This document shows, in pieces, positions 12,137 through 33,800 of a stretch of DNA of 64,000 bases (positions are counted from its first letter, which is position 1; each line of letters opens with the position of its first letter). Made by a program: the position numbers and the translations under genes. The DNA is from Phoenix dactylifera. Taxonomy: Eukaryota > Streptophyta > Magnoliopsida > Arecales > Arecaceae. The notes beneath the pieces were generated by a model that worked only from the letters and a program-made list of their open reading frames with translations, ran no database searches and was not told the DNA's origin. Location: contig NC_052394.1 in the NCBI RefSeq assembly GCF_009389715.1, positions 22,322,899-22,386,898 on the forward strand. The letters run 5' to 3'.

Positions 12137-15100
12137 CCTTTCCAGAGCACAAAACCAGTCGATTAATACCCTCCTCAAGATCTTTATGGTCATTCTGATC
12201 TTTTATGAGGCGCTTGAAGCGTGTCCCTTGCTTATCAAATCCAGGGTGCCCTATGAGATCGTCAAATTCAGAAAGATGTGACTTGCAGTCCTTGTGCCGA
12301 AGCAGGTTCTTTGGTGACATCACAATTAGAGGTTTCCGGAAATCTCTGTGTATCTAGATGCTAAAAAATAAGTGAATTGAAAAATCTAAAAGGTATCGAG
12401 CCCATAAGGGCATGCTCATAAATAATCACCTGCCGCCGCAAAACATGAAAATAGTTTGCAGGTGTTGTGACATTCACTACTTGCCAATTGCACTCTTGAA
12501 TCTGTTTTCTGAGTGTTGGATCCATCTCAGGTATTACATAAGGGTTGTCATCGCTCATCTGTGATCATCTTAAGCAATCAGTTATTGAAATATGCCCAGA
12601 CTAACTATTAGCACTTTTTCCAACACATTTGCATCAAACATACAGAAAACAGCAATACAATTGCCACAGGGCATGAAGGCAATAAAGTAGAGCCGAGCAA
12701 AAGTGCACAAAGCATGTCAGGAACCTCAGATAATATTCCCATCCACTAGCAGGGAAAACATAAATACAAATTGTCAAAACCCCACTAGCTGAAAGATCAT
12801 ATAGAAAGGCATACGCAAAAGCTCTTGTAGAAAGAAAAGTTAAAAAAGATTCCATATTGATGAGGAAACAATTAAGTGTATGGCTTCGACAATAGAAATA
12901 GAAAGCATCTTGGCACTCTATATAATGGTCATGCACTATAACAAAATTGCATGCGATTGAAAACATACAAACTTCTAAAGCAGGAGAGGAGGAGGCGGGA
13001 TGGCAATTTTCTGATAGTTGAGGAAAAAAAGAATCCATTATATCATGGTTTTAGAAAAGCCATTGTGGTTATTTAACAGCATTAAAAAAATAATTGTGAA
13101 TTTATTATAGACGGTCATAATGGCCAGCTTACAAAGAAATAAAGTCCCAATAATATTATAACCTCATTTTAGTTTTGTTAATACAAATATTGGATGTACA
13201 GTATATTCTTAAAACAGGGACCGTTAAGTAACAGCTGTCATGACTGTTATTTAATGCTGCTTTAACAAATCCAAAACATATGTAACAGCCACTATTTACA
13301 GGCAGCAATGTATTTCTGTAAACATAGGGAAATGTCAGGGAACTGCCGTAAAAGTCATTATCTAGAACCATGATTATTACCCCCCCACCCCCACAAAAAA
13401 CCCACCAACATAAAAAAGAAAGTTTTTTATATAAAGAATAAACAGAAAGAAATTAAGAATACTAGAATAAAAAATAAGAATACCATAATCACACTGCTGT
13501 AGCATACTGAAACAACATTGGCACATACTATAAGATAAAAATGCAGCAGCACTATAGCCATACAGTAAACAAAACCAAACTGTTGTGCAGTTAGAAAACA
13601 ATTCTCAATAATTTGGGAAGCTATAGCTATCTTCTTATATTCTTATGTGAATACAACCTGGATTATCAACAAGGGTAATCAGCTTGGACTCTCTACAAAT
13701 TTACTCTACATATGACAGGACTCAAATTACCAGACTTCAATTGAAACAATTAGACAAGCTTAAATAAGTTGTTAATGACTTCTGCAAATAGTACATGCTA
13801 GATTTATACACGAATAGGTACCTGAGACCTACATGCGCCACACACATAATACATTATCACTTTATTAGAAGGGATCTTACGCAATTGAAGCTCTAAGATG
13901 GGCCTTGCAGGCAATGCATAATACCAATTAGTTCTAGGGCAATACCTGGAGAAAGCGCTCCAATCGTGCGCTTGAATGTTCAGGGCCTTGACCATCATAA
14001 CCATGGGGAAGCAAAACCGTAAGCCCTGTTTGGCGAAGCCACTTTGACTCTCCACTACTTAGAAACTGATCGAAAATGACTTGGGCACCATTCGCAAAGT
14101 CACCAAACTGAGCTTCCCAAAGTACTAATGAGTTAGGATTTTCCATTGAGTAACCCAATTCAAATCCAAGGACAGCAAACTCTGAAAGAGAGCTGTAAGA
14201 GAAAAGGGCATAGGAGGTCAGCTTATTGTCATGTTCCTCTAAAGGATACACAGGATAAAAGAAACAGAATCAAGTGTGCAGCATATAGCAGCTGTCTTTT
14301 TCAAGCATTTAAGTCCACTAGAAACAAGAACTTGAACTTCTAAGGCTGCACATCATGGTAACAGCTAGCACAACATCTGTAATAGCAAATTCAACTTACA
14401 ATTTGAAAAATGACACAACCTCAAGTGGGCCAATCATTAACTTCATTTAATCAACAATCAAATACTCAATAAAGTAGTAGATAAAGCAGAAGCAGTAACT
14501 ACTCCACAAGCATCAAATGAAGGCCTAAATTGTTGCTTGCATTCCTAGAAAGAGGATATAACATTTAAGAGTTAGTGCAATAAAGTGCTTGATAAGAAAC
14601 ACAGTTATTTTAAATGCCTTGTTTCAAAGCAACTAGAAAAGTTATAATAGACCCATCACTTACACTTCTCAGAACAAGAGAAGAAAGAATAACGTTTTAT
14701 ATATTGTTAGAGGAAATATTAAGAAAACAGTGTTTTTAGACACTCCTAATTACTTTGTCCCTTTTCAGAATTCCAGATAAGATGTCAATAAGCACTTAAA
14801 ATGATACTGTAAAGAGGAACTGTGGCATAAGTATCAACCAAGGAATTAATTTCATAACCTGGAGGACCATTTGCAAGAGTAAAACAGAATACCCAGATAC
14901 CTAAACCAGAGGGAATTTAGGAAGATAAAGGAATAGTGGAGAGAGCATTACATGGTAGTACACTTTCTCTTACACCTATTGTATATTAGCAGCTGTAAAA
15001 AAACAACTAGTTTCCACCCTCTACATGAGGGCAGTTTACCATTCTATCAATAGATAATTTTGCAATTCAAGTAAGCTTAATCCAATCCTTCCTGCAAACC

Positions 15101-18100
15101 ATGACAATTGTTTTTGACATCAAAAAAGAAAAAGAAAAAAGAGAGATATATATATTTAGAGTATCCAATGTTATTGCACATGATCGTCTACTTCTAGTAA
15201 CTTGGATCTTATTCGCTAAACATATGGCTTATAAGAAATAATATAAAATTAAGAAAGATCTTCTGCAGATAAATGCATATGCCATCTCAATGCAAAGCAG
15301 GGGCTTACAAACTTTACGTGGTATTGGCTTCAAATAAACAAAGTCAAACTATTATTAACATGGAAAAATGCAGTTTCATATAAATGTATCATCAAGACAA
15401 GCTACTAAGGAAACTCAACAGTTAGCCCTGTTGAAGTGTTAATAGCATGTGACATGCATACCTGGACTGTTGTCAATCATAAGCAATTTGGATTGTTATG
15501 CAAACCAAACATTTTGATATTAAAGAAAGCCGTCCAAAGAAGTAGATTTGTTAATCTAATCAACTAAACACTCACTAGGGGCCTAAATTTATTCTCTAAT
15601 TATCAGATAAGCATATCAATATTTACCATTAAAGTTTGCACATAGGTATCTAGAATAATTTTTATATAAATGCAAAACTGATACACTTACAAAAGTAAAT
15701 CAGACAAAATGTCAACATCTCATTTCCTACTCTGACGCATTTGCATCAAATTGAATGCTCAATCAGCTTTACATTTGCAACAAACTGCTGATAATTGTGT
15801 TTGATATACAAACACTAATCATATGACTGGGCCACCAAAAGGGGCTGGGAAAATTCCAACTATGAAGTAGGGATTGCTTAAGCAAGTCAACATACCAAAG
15901 CTTTGATGTTTGAAGATTCAAATCTACATGCACAGCTTCCTTTAAAAAAAAAAAAATCTATATGACAACTCATAGCAAAAAGTTCTATTGTACATTTATC
16001 ATGTTAAACGCTAAGCTCAAAACATAACATACACCATATACCCCCAGAAACGAGAGTAGCACAAGCGAAATGATTAAAGTAACAAAGATCAAGTCACACT
16101 GAAGGCAGATAAGATAAATTGAAACATATACCTGTTGCTAACAGTAAACATCTCCTCATCTTGGTTCATCAGAAGATGGTCTAGCGGGCAGTACTTCTCT
16201 CCAGTTTCCTGATCATGAATGACTGCATGCCGATGACTGAAAGTGCCTCTTTCGACATCCTGCCCACTTAACCTGACATGATTACCTTCCACTATAAGAG
16301 TGGCAAAAGCAAGTGCTTCTGAAACTGCCCAGTCAATGCCTTCCCCTGTTTCAATCATCTGAGCACGTTGCTCAAAAATCTTCTTTACAGCTCTGTGAGG
16401 CTTAAAATTTTCAGGAAGGATTGTAATGGCTTCCCCGACACGTTTCAGTATTTCAGGTTTGACACTGTAATTTTGCAGTGGTTTAACTTAAGATCAATCA
16501 AAATGAAGAAATAGGTCAGCAGGAGAAAAAGAAGGAAAACCAAAAAAGGATGACCATACCCAGTATTCCTAATACGTGAAATTTGTTCAGGTGATTTAAA
16601 TCCAGCCCAATAAGCTGAAAGCCAATCCCTCCTCCTTGGAACGTAGTCTTTGCTGTTAATAAATTCTTCATTCAGAATGGAATTGACTTTATTGCGTATT
16701 CTCTCAATATCTTCTTTAGATATCTGCCCTGATTGTAGAAGCTTGTTTTGGTATATCTCAAGCGCACTTGGATGGTTTCGAATCACCTTTATAAGTATAA
16801 TTCAAATTAGAATGGTCAAAAATCATGTCCAAGAATGCCTAATAACAGTAAAAAACTTACTTTAGCATCATTTAAGGAAATTTTGAGTTAGTTCTTATTA
16901 TTGAACAGTAAGCATGTTTAGTTTCTGTCCCTTCTTTCTTAGTGGCTTCTGCTTCCTTTTTTTACACATTTTACCTTTAAGTAACTATCTTTTTTCAATC
17001 AAGGAACCATTCTTAAATGCTAAGATGATAAACATTGAGAAAAAGAGCAAAAATGGAATGTTAGCCAACATGAAAAAAGTGATAAATTAGAGAATGCAGT
17101 GCACAACAAAAGCAAGCTTTACATACATTCATATGATAAAGAATCAGGCAAAACCAATGAATACTTCACGAGCTAAGCCTTCCTATAAAAAATTAAACAA
17201 AAGCATAACAAAATGTAGAAGAATTTTTTTTTAAAAAAAAAAACCACCTGATACATTTTAGGCTGTGTGAAAGAGGGTTCATCAATTTCATTGTGCCCAA
17301 ATCTACGGTAACAAACAACATCAACCACCACATCCGAATGGAATGTCTGACGCCACTCTGCTGCAAGTTCACAAGCATGGACCACTGCTTCCAAATCATC
17401 GCCATTCACATGGAAAATTGGAGCATTTAATGCTTTAGCTACATCTGTACAATACTGCGAAGACCTCCCAGACTTTGGATCAGTTGTAAATGCAACTTGA
17501 TTGTTCACAACAATGTGAATTGTTCCACCAGTTGTGTAGTTGGGGAGAGCACTCAGATGCAAGGTCTCATAAACCACACCCTGCCCTGCAAAGCTTCCAT
17601 CGCCATGAATCAAAACTCCCACATTCTTTGTCCTCTCGGTATCATTTGAATAGTACTGTTTTGCCCGAGTCTTCCCAACCACGAGTGGATCAACTGCTTC
17701 TAAATGACTTGGATTCGCAACTAAAGATAGATGTATCCTTTTCCCACCTCTGGTGGGCCTATCATACGAAGTACCCAGATGATATTTCACATCTCCTGAT
17801 CCAGTGTACAACCCCTCTCCCTCTTCAACAGGCTTCGTACCACCACTAAATTCACTGAAAATCTGACGCAAAGGCTTCCGGACGACATTGCCCAAAACAT
17901 TCAACCTTCCCCTATGAGACATTCCAATCACAATGCTTTCCACCCCCAAATCAGCCGCTCTATCGAACATCTCCTTCATGCCCGGAATCAAAGTCTCCGC
18001 ACCTTCAAGACCAAACCTCTTCGCAGCAGTCCACTTCGTAGCCAAGAAATTCTCAAACTGCGTGCTCCAAATAAGCCTATCAAGCATGACCTCACGGCGC

Positions 18101-18795
18101 TCCATACTGTACTCCCTCGGTTTCACCGTCTCAATCTTTTCTCTCAACCAATTGCACTTTTCACGATCAGGAATGTGCATGTACTCGTACCCGATACTCC
18201 CACAGTAAGCCTGCTCGAGCCTGTTTAAAATAGACCGAAGGGTCTGGACAGGGCGATTCTCTGACAAGAAGCCCGACATCCTCCACACCCCAAGGAAGAA
18301 CTCTCGATCCAAATCAGCCTCGGTGAATCCATACAAAGACGGGTCCAAATCCTCGGGAATTTCCCAGTTCTCTAAACCTAAAGGATCGAGCTTGGCCTTC
18401 ATGTGGCCCCTGACTTGGTAGGCCCTAACCAGGAGCAGCAACCGCATGCTCTCTTGGATGGTCTGGCCGGAGATTCCCGGAGAAGTGGCAGCTTGACCAA
18501 CAAAGTTTCTAAAGAAGTTGTCCCATGACTCGTCCACACTGCTGGGGTCGTTCTCCCAGGCTCGCTGCAGCTCCTCCAAGTAGACGCTGCTCGTGCCATC
18601 GAGGAAGCTATCAGTGAGCCTGGAGAGGGGCACGGGGCGGGGAACCGGGGCGGCCTTGGGTCTAAAGCTCGTAGAATGGAAGCAACGAGTAGGAGAAGGA
18701 ACAGCACGAGTTCTGGCGATGTGATGAGGCATCTGAGATAGGTTTCTTCTCAGGGCCGATCTAGCTACCCCAGACGCAGCTCTAAACCACGCCAT
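10456..18795 (-). CDS. 2-oxoglutarate dehydrogenase E1, mitochondrial
   Basis: E1 of the 2-oxoglutarate dehydrogenase complex, the thiamine-diphosphate enzyme that decarboxylates 2-oxoglutarate and passes succinyl to the E2 lipoyl group in the matrix. Eight coding exons join in frame with GT-AG introns: 17248-18795, 16560-16786, 16132-16464, 13946-14192, 12430-12558, 12138-12353, 11821-11944 and 10456-10694. The 3063-bp CDS encodes 1020 aa, the normal plant length. The start is the [10 protein letters not shown] methionine; an open frame extends upstream only through a TTG. Residues 1 to about 45 form an arginine/serine-rich presequence. The thiamine-diphosphate motif runs from GDG (398-400) to NN (431-432). 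SHRGRLNV (293-300) and [13 protein letters not shown] (500-512) are intact, and exon 6 carries the [15 protein letters not shown] block. No lesion was seen. Confidence 0.97.
12082..12133. repeat. Poly-C plus (GA)n in an OGDH intron
   Basis: Fourteen C residues (12082-12095) are followed by a (GA)n tract to 12133, only a few bases from the splice donor of the intron between exons 6 and 7. On the transcript strand this places a CU repeat directly downstream of the 5' splice site. Confidence 0.95.
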
Positions 18796-18922
18796 AGCGA
18801 TCAACTTCCACTAAAGCGACCAAATATTTCTCAGAACGGAATCCAACTAAGCCTATTATCTGAATTTCAAGAAATTAAACCCCTGTGCGAACAAATTTAC
18901 GCAAGAAAAAGACCGAGAAATC

Positions 18923-19166
18923 CTGCAAAATGAACGGAGGAGGAAAGAAGAAGATCTTATCAGTGATCGAAAACTCAAGTGCAACTGCTTCTTGAGATTT
19001 AAAAAAAAAAAATCGAACGAGAATTTTTAAAAAAGAACACACACAGACACGAATACATACAAGAAGATCGACATGAAACGAGATATAAAGATGAATTCCA
19101 GAATTATCTGTCTAAAATTTCCGAAGAAATGGATCTTTTGAAATCTTTGCTTGTCGGTGATGATAC
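18923..19166 (-). other. Intron in the OGDH 5' UTR
   Basis: On the minus strand a CTCAG/GTATCA donor at 19166 is matched by a strong pyrimidine-rich acceptor ending TTTTGCAG at 18923. This would splice a leader exon (about 19170-19260) to the exon carrying the start codon at 18795. Supported by splice motifs only, not by transcript data. Confidence 0.6.
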
Positions 19167-19905
19167 CTGAGAGAAGTTGGAAAGAAGAAACCCTAAGCCT
19201 GGAGGCAGGTCAGATGAGAACGAACGAGGGGGCAAGCGTTGAAGCCGCTCGCGAGTCGCTTCCGTCGATCAGGCTTCAGTCGCCCTCCTTTATCCATTAT
19301 TAAGCCGGCCTTCTAGAAAAAGCGCGTCATCGTTCTCCCATATTTCCGTATTCCCCCCGCCTCGATGGACGATGGACGGGCGAGATGCTATCCCAAAAGC
19401 TGCGCGATTTAACGAGTCGACGCCTTGTAATGCCACCAGGTGGCCACTTTAATTTCACGCACCGTACAAATGATTTTATCCTTTAAAAAAAAAAGATCAC
19501 GCACGGTACATACCGTGGTACACGTATTAAGAAGGGCCGACGTCCGAGGACTTGTAACAAAGCAATATATACAACGTTTGTAAAATTTGAAATCCATTAT
19601 AAAGCTTGTTCTCTACCCTATCAAGGCAATAATTTTATCAGGAATTGTGTAAATTTGAGAAGAACACGGAACATGATGCTGAAGCCGGAAAGATGTATCC
19701 ATTAGCGTTTGGCGTTTGCTATCTCCGTTTGCACGAGGCATGGCGTCGCCACAATGGTTGGCTAATTTTCTTTTCAAATGGAGAACACTGTGAACTTCCA
19801 ACAAAATTAGCTGAAGGTGGTATTGAGAAAATACTTTCACAGGTACCAACCTTGAAGTAAATAGACAAGCAAATACTTTCAAGTCGAACTTGAAATTGGC
19901 AGTGA

Positions 19906-19910
19906 TGTGT

Positions 19911-19941
<31 letters not shown>

Positions 19942-19953
19942 GGGGGGGGGGGG
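19906..19953. repeat. (TG)n followed by about 29 consecutive G
   Basis: A (TG)n run of about 20 bases leads into an uninterrupted guanine run at 19925-19953. Such a run is prone to slippage and could form G-quadruplexes. Its exact length in the assembly should not be trusted. Confidence 0.95.
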
Positions 19954-19963
19954 AAGGGTAGCT

Positions 19964-20045
19964 ACTGTGGATATGTTCCGTAATTTCTCTCAGCAAGTTG
20001 TAATACTGTGGATATGTTCCGTAATTTCTCTCAGCAAGTTGTAAT
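19964..20045. repeat. Exact 41-bp tandem duplication
   Basis: Bases 19964-20004 are repeated without change at 20005-20045, just downstream of the G run. The identity points to a recent slippage duplication or an assembly artefact beside a difficult homopolymer. Confidence 0.9.
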
Positions 20046-20104
20046 GGTAATTTTTGAACCTAATGAAGTTTCTTGAATTTTGTATGGTGTGTATGCTAAT
20101 ACTG

Positions 20105-21052
20105 ACTACAGGATGAGGAGAGTCCTTTGGGGTGAGGTCACCAACCTTATCTCCTAGAGGGTCCCAATCGTGGTGGTGGGCAATTTCAACTCCATCTTCG
20201 GGCCTTATGAAAAGAAAGGTGTCAGAGCCTACACCGGCAAGGTGGAGAGAAGAGAGTTCTAGAAGTTTTTAAAGTCGAATGGATTGGTAGATCTTGGGTT
20301 CTCCGGGTTGAGGTTTACCTGGTGCAACAATCGTGCAGGTCGTGCTAAGGTTTGGGAGAGGATCGACAAGGCCGCCGCATCACCGTGTTGAATTCAACAC
20401 TTTTCCACCTATCAGGTTCATCATCTGGCCTGGATTGCCTCTAATCATTGTTCGCTTTTGATTTCTATAGCTTTTTGCTCTAGCCACCGTGGCCCTTTCC
20501 GCTTCGAGAAGATATGGTTGTCGTACCTCCAATCTTGGGATATTGTTTGAGAGGCCTGAAGGATGTTGGAGCAAAGAAATGTCATGCAAAGGGTCTCGCG
20601 CAAGTTAGAGCTCACCAAATAGAGGCTTTGCAGGTGGAACCATGAGGTAGCGTGCAAGCTTTGTAATCAAAGGCCCAGATTTTAGGATGATTGTGGTTGA
20701 TGAGTGCCAGTTCTTCAATACCTCGATCCCGAAGGCTGAGCTGAGAGCGGCGTGGGCCGGACTGAGCCATGCTCGCCAAATGTTGCAGGCCAGCATAGTA
20801 CAGCTTGAGGATGATTCGATTACGATTATTGGCTGGATCTAGGATGACATCAGCAGTACAGGTGGATGACACCCCTTGCTTCGAGACATCTATGCTATGA
20901 TCTGTAGCGACGTAACCTTCCAAGCCAAGCACGTGTATAAAGAGACGAATGAAACTTTAAACTAGGTGGCTTCGTACTTTGATCTTTTTTTATGTGCCCG
21001 TGCTAGAATGGTATGAATCATCCATCTCAGCTAAAACAAAAAAAATAAAATT
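20105..21052 (+). mobile_element. LINE (L1-type) fragment with internal deletion
   Basis: 20110-20640 encodes the C-terminal half of an apurinic-type endonuclease: GDFNSIFGP, then GLVDLGFSGLRFTWCN, then KVWERIDKA, then a degraded form of the SDHCPLL motif (here SNHCSLL). Within about 30 bases this jumps to an RNase H domain (20665-20990: AELRAAWAGLSHARQ, DDSITIIGWI, FQAKHVYKETNE). The whole reverse transcriptase is missing, so the copy lost an internal block of roughly 2 kb or more. Several in-frame stops show it is dead. The tail is an A-rich run near 21033-21052. No target-site duplication was found. Confidence 0.8.
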
Positions 21053-21974
21053 CTCTAATTTCATCATGCTCCATGATCAATCTTGTCAGCATGTGCATGA
21101 ACTTGACCATCTCTGATACGCAATAGGCATCCTTACAATATAATTGGACTGTTAAGACAGTACTTCTACATGCCACTACACTTCTAATGCAGGTAAAAGA
21201 TGAAGCAACAGCACTTGCTGCTACCATCATGTTCTTTCAACCTGCTACCATTCCAAATTCCACTTTCTCAAGTGCTTCACCTTCCTATAAAATTAAGTTG
21301 AACATATTCTCTCCTCTTTCAAGCCCCTGTTGCAGGCATAAACAATGCGCATGCTGTGAGTCGAGACAGCTTTCTGTCGAACCATCAGCTATTGAAGAAA
21401 ATATGGGGAGGTTTTAACAGATATGCTATTGGGTACAACGGTGATGCAGGTGACAAGGGAAATCTGAATGCATCCAACTGTTACCTCATACAGTTAATGA
21501 GAACAAAATAGAGAATTTATGATGACATCTTGTGTAGACGATGATTAGTAGAGATCCCTACATTTTGGCCATACTGATAGGATAAGAACATACCAATTGA
21601 TGCAAATCATCACACAATTTTGTAGCTAGCCGTAAATAGCCTTCACTCCGAACAAGCACTTCCAAGTTTGTTCACAAAACCACCAGCAGAACGCCAACCT
21701 ATGTAAAGAAGGCATACTATGGCCTCTGTAGGAAAGATGAATATAAGGGGAAGATGCTTCGCGGTCCCATGTCGAAAAATAGTCAATACGTTCCCAGCAG
21801 TGGAAGAACTACGTTACACACTAGACCGGGAGTTGCAAAGAATGAAAGGATTAAAAATACAAGCACTCACCATATAATGGCTGTCTTCATAACAACATTG
21901 ACCTATAACAAGATAATTAGTTCCCAACAAAGTCAACACCCACCCAACCACCACCACCACCACCAATTGTTCCA
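21053..21974. other. Intergenic DNA and RABE1 3' UTR
   Basis: No independent gene is supported. The part nearest 21975 is expected to be the 3' UTR of the minus-strand RABE1 gene, including a short (CCA)n run at about 21950-21964. The end of the transcript cannot be placed by eye. Confidence 0.5.
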
Positions 21975-29874
<7,900 letters not shown>

Positions 29875-29928
29875 GGAATCAAGAAATCAACAACAGCACT
29901 AACGCAATCGATCGAGGGCCCGAAATCC

Positions 29929-30031
29929 CTAATTCCAAGCCACGATCACAGATCCACAAGAACACATCACTTTTCACAAAGATTGGAGCAAGAAAGACCG
30001 AAGAATAAATTAAAAGGAGTAGAAAAAATAC
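29929..30031 (-). other. Intron in the RABE1 5' UTR
   Basis: Minus-strand donor ATCTG/GTATTT at 30031 and acceptor GGAATTAG at 29929 would remove 103 bases from the leader. The upstream leader exon and transcription start probably lie between 30032 and about 30250. Inferred from splice motifs only. Confidence 0.5.
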
Positions 30032-30479
30032 CAGATTACGATGAGATCATGGAGAGAAAAATAGATCGAGAGAAAAAGAAGAGAGCGATCGATCGATAGA
30101 GTAAGGAAAGAAGAGTCGCTGCCCGTGCGATCCGCCGTTGAAGGGCTCGAGGGGGGGAGAGGGACGGAGGATCTCACGATTTTTAATCGTTCTATTTATT
30201 TTAGGAGAAGCGGGCTCCCCTCCGCGTGGGAGTGTGGTTACCTCCCGGTGCGCGTAATCGTCCTCCGGGGGGATTGAAATAACGGTGCCGCGTTTCGATT
30301 GGCTGGTTGCCGGGTTCTTTTGTTCCATCGTCGCCGGACCGAGTTTGGGATCGTTCCAGGCTTTCCGACTTCTCTTATTTTATTTATTATTTTTATTTAT
30401 TTATTTATTTTGGATATAATGTTAATTTAGCGTGAATGGAACCAATACATTATGTGGCATAAAAATGGAGGTACAGTAT

Positions 30480-30730
30480 CAATCTATATCCATGAGACTT
30501 CTTTGGAGTGATGGGTAGCAAAGAAGGCAATCCAATCAATCGTCTTGTTTCTCTCTCGGTACACATGAGCAACCTAAAAGAGTCACAGTCTTTTAACATC
30601 TGCTTTATATCTCTAAAAGGAGGATGGTTGTCAACTTGTCACTCAGCATTCCGAATCAAATCGATCACTATAACAGAATCTTCTTTCAGGATAATCATAC
30701 CGACCCTAGAACACTCCTCTTTCCAAGATG
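30480..30730 (-). mobile_element. Small LINE fragment, RNase H region
   Basis: On the minus strand the frame IILKEDSVIVIDLIRNAE, followed in another stretch by DNHPPFRDIKQM, matches the RNase H part of the LINE at 36.4-37.2 kb (IILKSDSATVIGWI, NHPLIRNIGMM). Frame breaks separate the pieces. T-rich sequence at 30362-30412 on its 3' side could be the remains of the tail. It is the smallest and most decayed of the four LINE fragments. Confidence 0.6.
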
Positions 30731-30889
30731 ATCTCATCAGCTTCCAAAAAGTTGGCTTTCCGTCTCCTTCGAAGCAGTTGGCTTTGATATGTCTGGCTGT
30801 ATTTACGTTAGAGGTATATAAAATGAAATACCATTTTGACAAAAAAAAAAAAAAAAAAAAAGCTGGAGACTTTGTCGGGGAGTGTTAAG

Positions 30890-33800
30890 TAGGGAGCGCT
30901 CAGACTTTCTAAGCCCGCATTTGGAAGGAGGAAAAGATTGATATACGTGAAGATGATGAGGGATTGGACTTGGTCTTGATTGTGACAACTATGGATGGAT
31001 TATGATTATAGTGTATATTAAGGACAGGAAGAGTCAAGAGTTAGCTGTTGAGGTTACACTAGGTGCTGAAGAAATGTTCCCTTGCGCCATGATTAAGTGG
31101 ATATTTTTTTCTACCTCTTAATTATGGAGTGTGACATGGGTGCAAAATCATGCCCTGAATGATCTACCAAAAATGGAACTTGATGATTGATTATTATGTA
31201 TACTGGGCATCATTGTTTTCTTGATAACTGGCCTAGGGGTAGCAGCTTTTGGCTCTCATAGCTTAGGAAACAATTTATATGCTTATTTGTGAGTTTTAAA
31301 ACATAAATATTTGTTTTATTTCTTATCATATAATATATATTATAGACAAGTGGTTCGTTTATGGATTTTTTTTTTTTGGTTAAATTTAAGGGACAAGAGG
31401 ATTAATCCCCATCAAGCAGAGTGAACCTTTTAAAATTTTAGTCGCAATGTAGTAGCTTTATTGGCACGATAAATAACATTGCTCTTTCATGTTGATCTTT
31501 TATCATTTTGTTGGGGGTTTTTTTTGTGTATGTTTGTGTGTGTGTGTGAGAGAGAGAGAGAAAGACGTTTATAATGTTGGTAGCCCCAGCCCACCAATTT
31601 ATTTTTAATCATTCAGGCAGATGCAAAAAAAAAAAAAAAACTATGGCTTTGAATGTAATACTGCTGATAAGAATGAAATAAATTTGATATTCAGCAAAAA
31701 CATTTTGCAAGTCCATCTTATTTGGTAAACAATATTTCAGACTAACAGCATGACTCCATAAAAATATTAGATTTATTGTTATCACCAAAATGAGTATCAA
31801 TTTTTTGTTTTTTTTTAAGTTGATAGTTTGCTACATCGTCACAAGACTTACCTCCTATGACAACTTGACCAGCAAGGAGAAAAAAAATAGCAATGGACAA
31901 GCTACTCTTACTCCTTTCAATTATATATTTTCTGAATTCAGGCTTGGAGTGCTGATGATCTTCAGTAGATCTCTTACAATATTGGAAGAGCTTTTTAGTG
32001 TGAGAAGTGCAAGGAAGGATTTTTGAGCTGTGCACTTTGAGCGAGGTTGGATTCACCCATATTACTGCCTCGTTGGTTATTGCCATTTTGCCGAGCACTG
32101 TGAATTAAAAGGTTTGTATTGGGAAATGGTTATCTACTCAAATAACTGGCATGATCCCTGGCATTGGCATAATGCCTTTCACTAAGAGCATTCCAGAGCA
32201 TGAGTTTGGGTCTTGAAAAAACTCATTTGCATGTGACCAAGAGGCTAACATGAAAAAATAAGACCAAAACGGGACAGATGCATACACTTTGCTTGCAATG
32301 TTTGCTAGTTACCTTCTTAGATATTATCCATCTCGTCGAAATTCAGGTCCACTGGTGGAATTTATCATCATTTTGTTTTGGTAAGCTAAGAGTTATTAAC
32401 AAATGCTTTCAAACATGCAAACAGCTCTATCGACTCTCAGTAACTCCACAAATGCTGCAGATTATTATGCCCATTCTGTCCATAACCAGTTTTCAATAAT
32501 TATGTTGAACTACTTGATTGTTGGAGACCAACGAACAAGAGTTTTTTGCTGAACTCAACCACGAAGGGGGAGTTTCCCACTAAAAAACCAAGGGAAGTTA
32601 TTCATGTGAAAAGATATCAAAAACTGGCCATGTCATATAGTATTAACATGGCATTTCATTATTTCATTATCCATCCACATAACTAATTGCAACATTTGAT
32701 CATGAGTTTTGCCCAAGAACAGGATTTGCAAATTATTTAAGAACTTCACATGGGATCCACCATTTTGCTCTGTACGATAAACGTGGATTACTGCTCTCGC
32801 TCATGTCATCATCTTCTCTTCTAGTACTTATCTCCAGAGCTGCCATCTCCATCCAGTATTTCCCTTGAGGATTATTTAGGCAACATGAGAAGATGACAAC
32901 ATGAAATGCATGCCAGAATCTATCTAAATTATGTGTCTGCCGGCATGGTCGACGCATGCACTTGTTCAATCTATTTTGTCTGGAAAGAAGGGGCCCAAAG
33001 ATTCAACAAGACTGCTAACTATAAGCCACATTTGCACATTCCTATGGGCCATCTCCTCTGGTCAGTTCATTTTACTGGAAATATGGTGGCTCTGATAACT
33101 GGATAACTGCAGTATATGGTACATCACAACTATCACTGCAATGCATGTACTTGATGTAAGAGGAGTATTTGTTAGGTGGCTTACATGAGTGAGTAAATGG
33201 GAGGCAAATGCAGGCATAAGTGAGGTGCAGAGTCAGGAAGCTGCATGGAGTTTATATGACCACTGATGCAATCTAAGAGAATGGCCTGGATTATTCTAAT
33301 GAACTCTCATTCATAGCAAGTCATGCTTTTTTTTCCTGTTCTCCTCGTCAGATGAGTGAATGTAATTGCTATTTCAACCACATTAACGATGTTGCAATGA
33401 AAAATTTGCATGTCTGTGGCCCAAGTTGGGGCCTGAATTAATGTGATGCTTGTTTTTTTTTTTTTTTGTCTAATACCAGCCTGGTTAAACCAACTGATAA
33501 CCTGCATCGTATTGTGGAGCTCGTTGAGACTTGGGGACAGTGGCATCCTTGTGTACCTTGCATTTTACCAAAATGATGGTTCGATAGCCTACGATGGCAT
33601 CAATATGACGCCATCCAGATGGGTCCTTTAGGTGGTGCTTCTTGTCAGTCTACACATTTGTTGCCCATTATTCAATGTGGTAAGTGATGTGACCAATAGT
33701 TGAGATGGACCCTGATCCTGGATGATTCTAGCATTGATTCATCAATGGCGCCCTGCACGGGTCTCAGATGCTTTGATGGAGGAAGGCTACACCAGAATCC

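Noticed and set aside
17490-18228. Plus-strand frames within OGDH exon 1
   Set aside because: They lie opposite a fully conserved OGDH E1 exon and show no domain.
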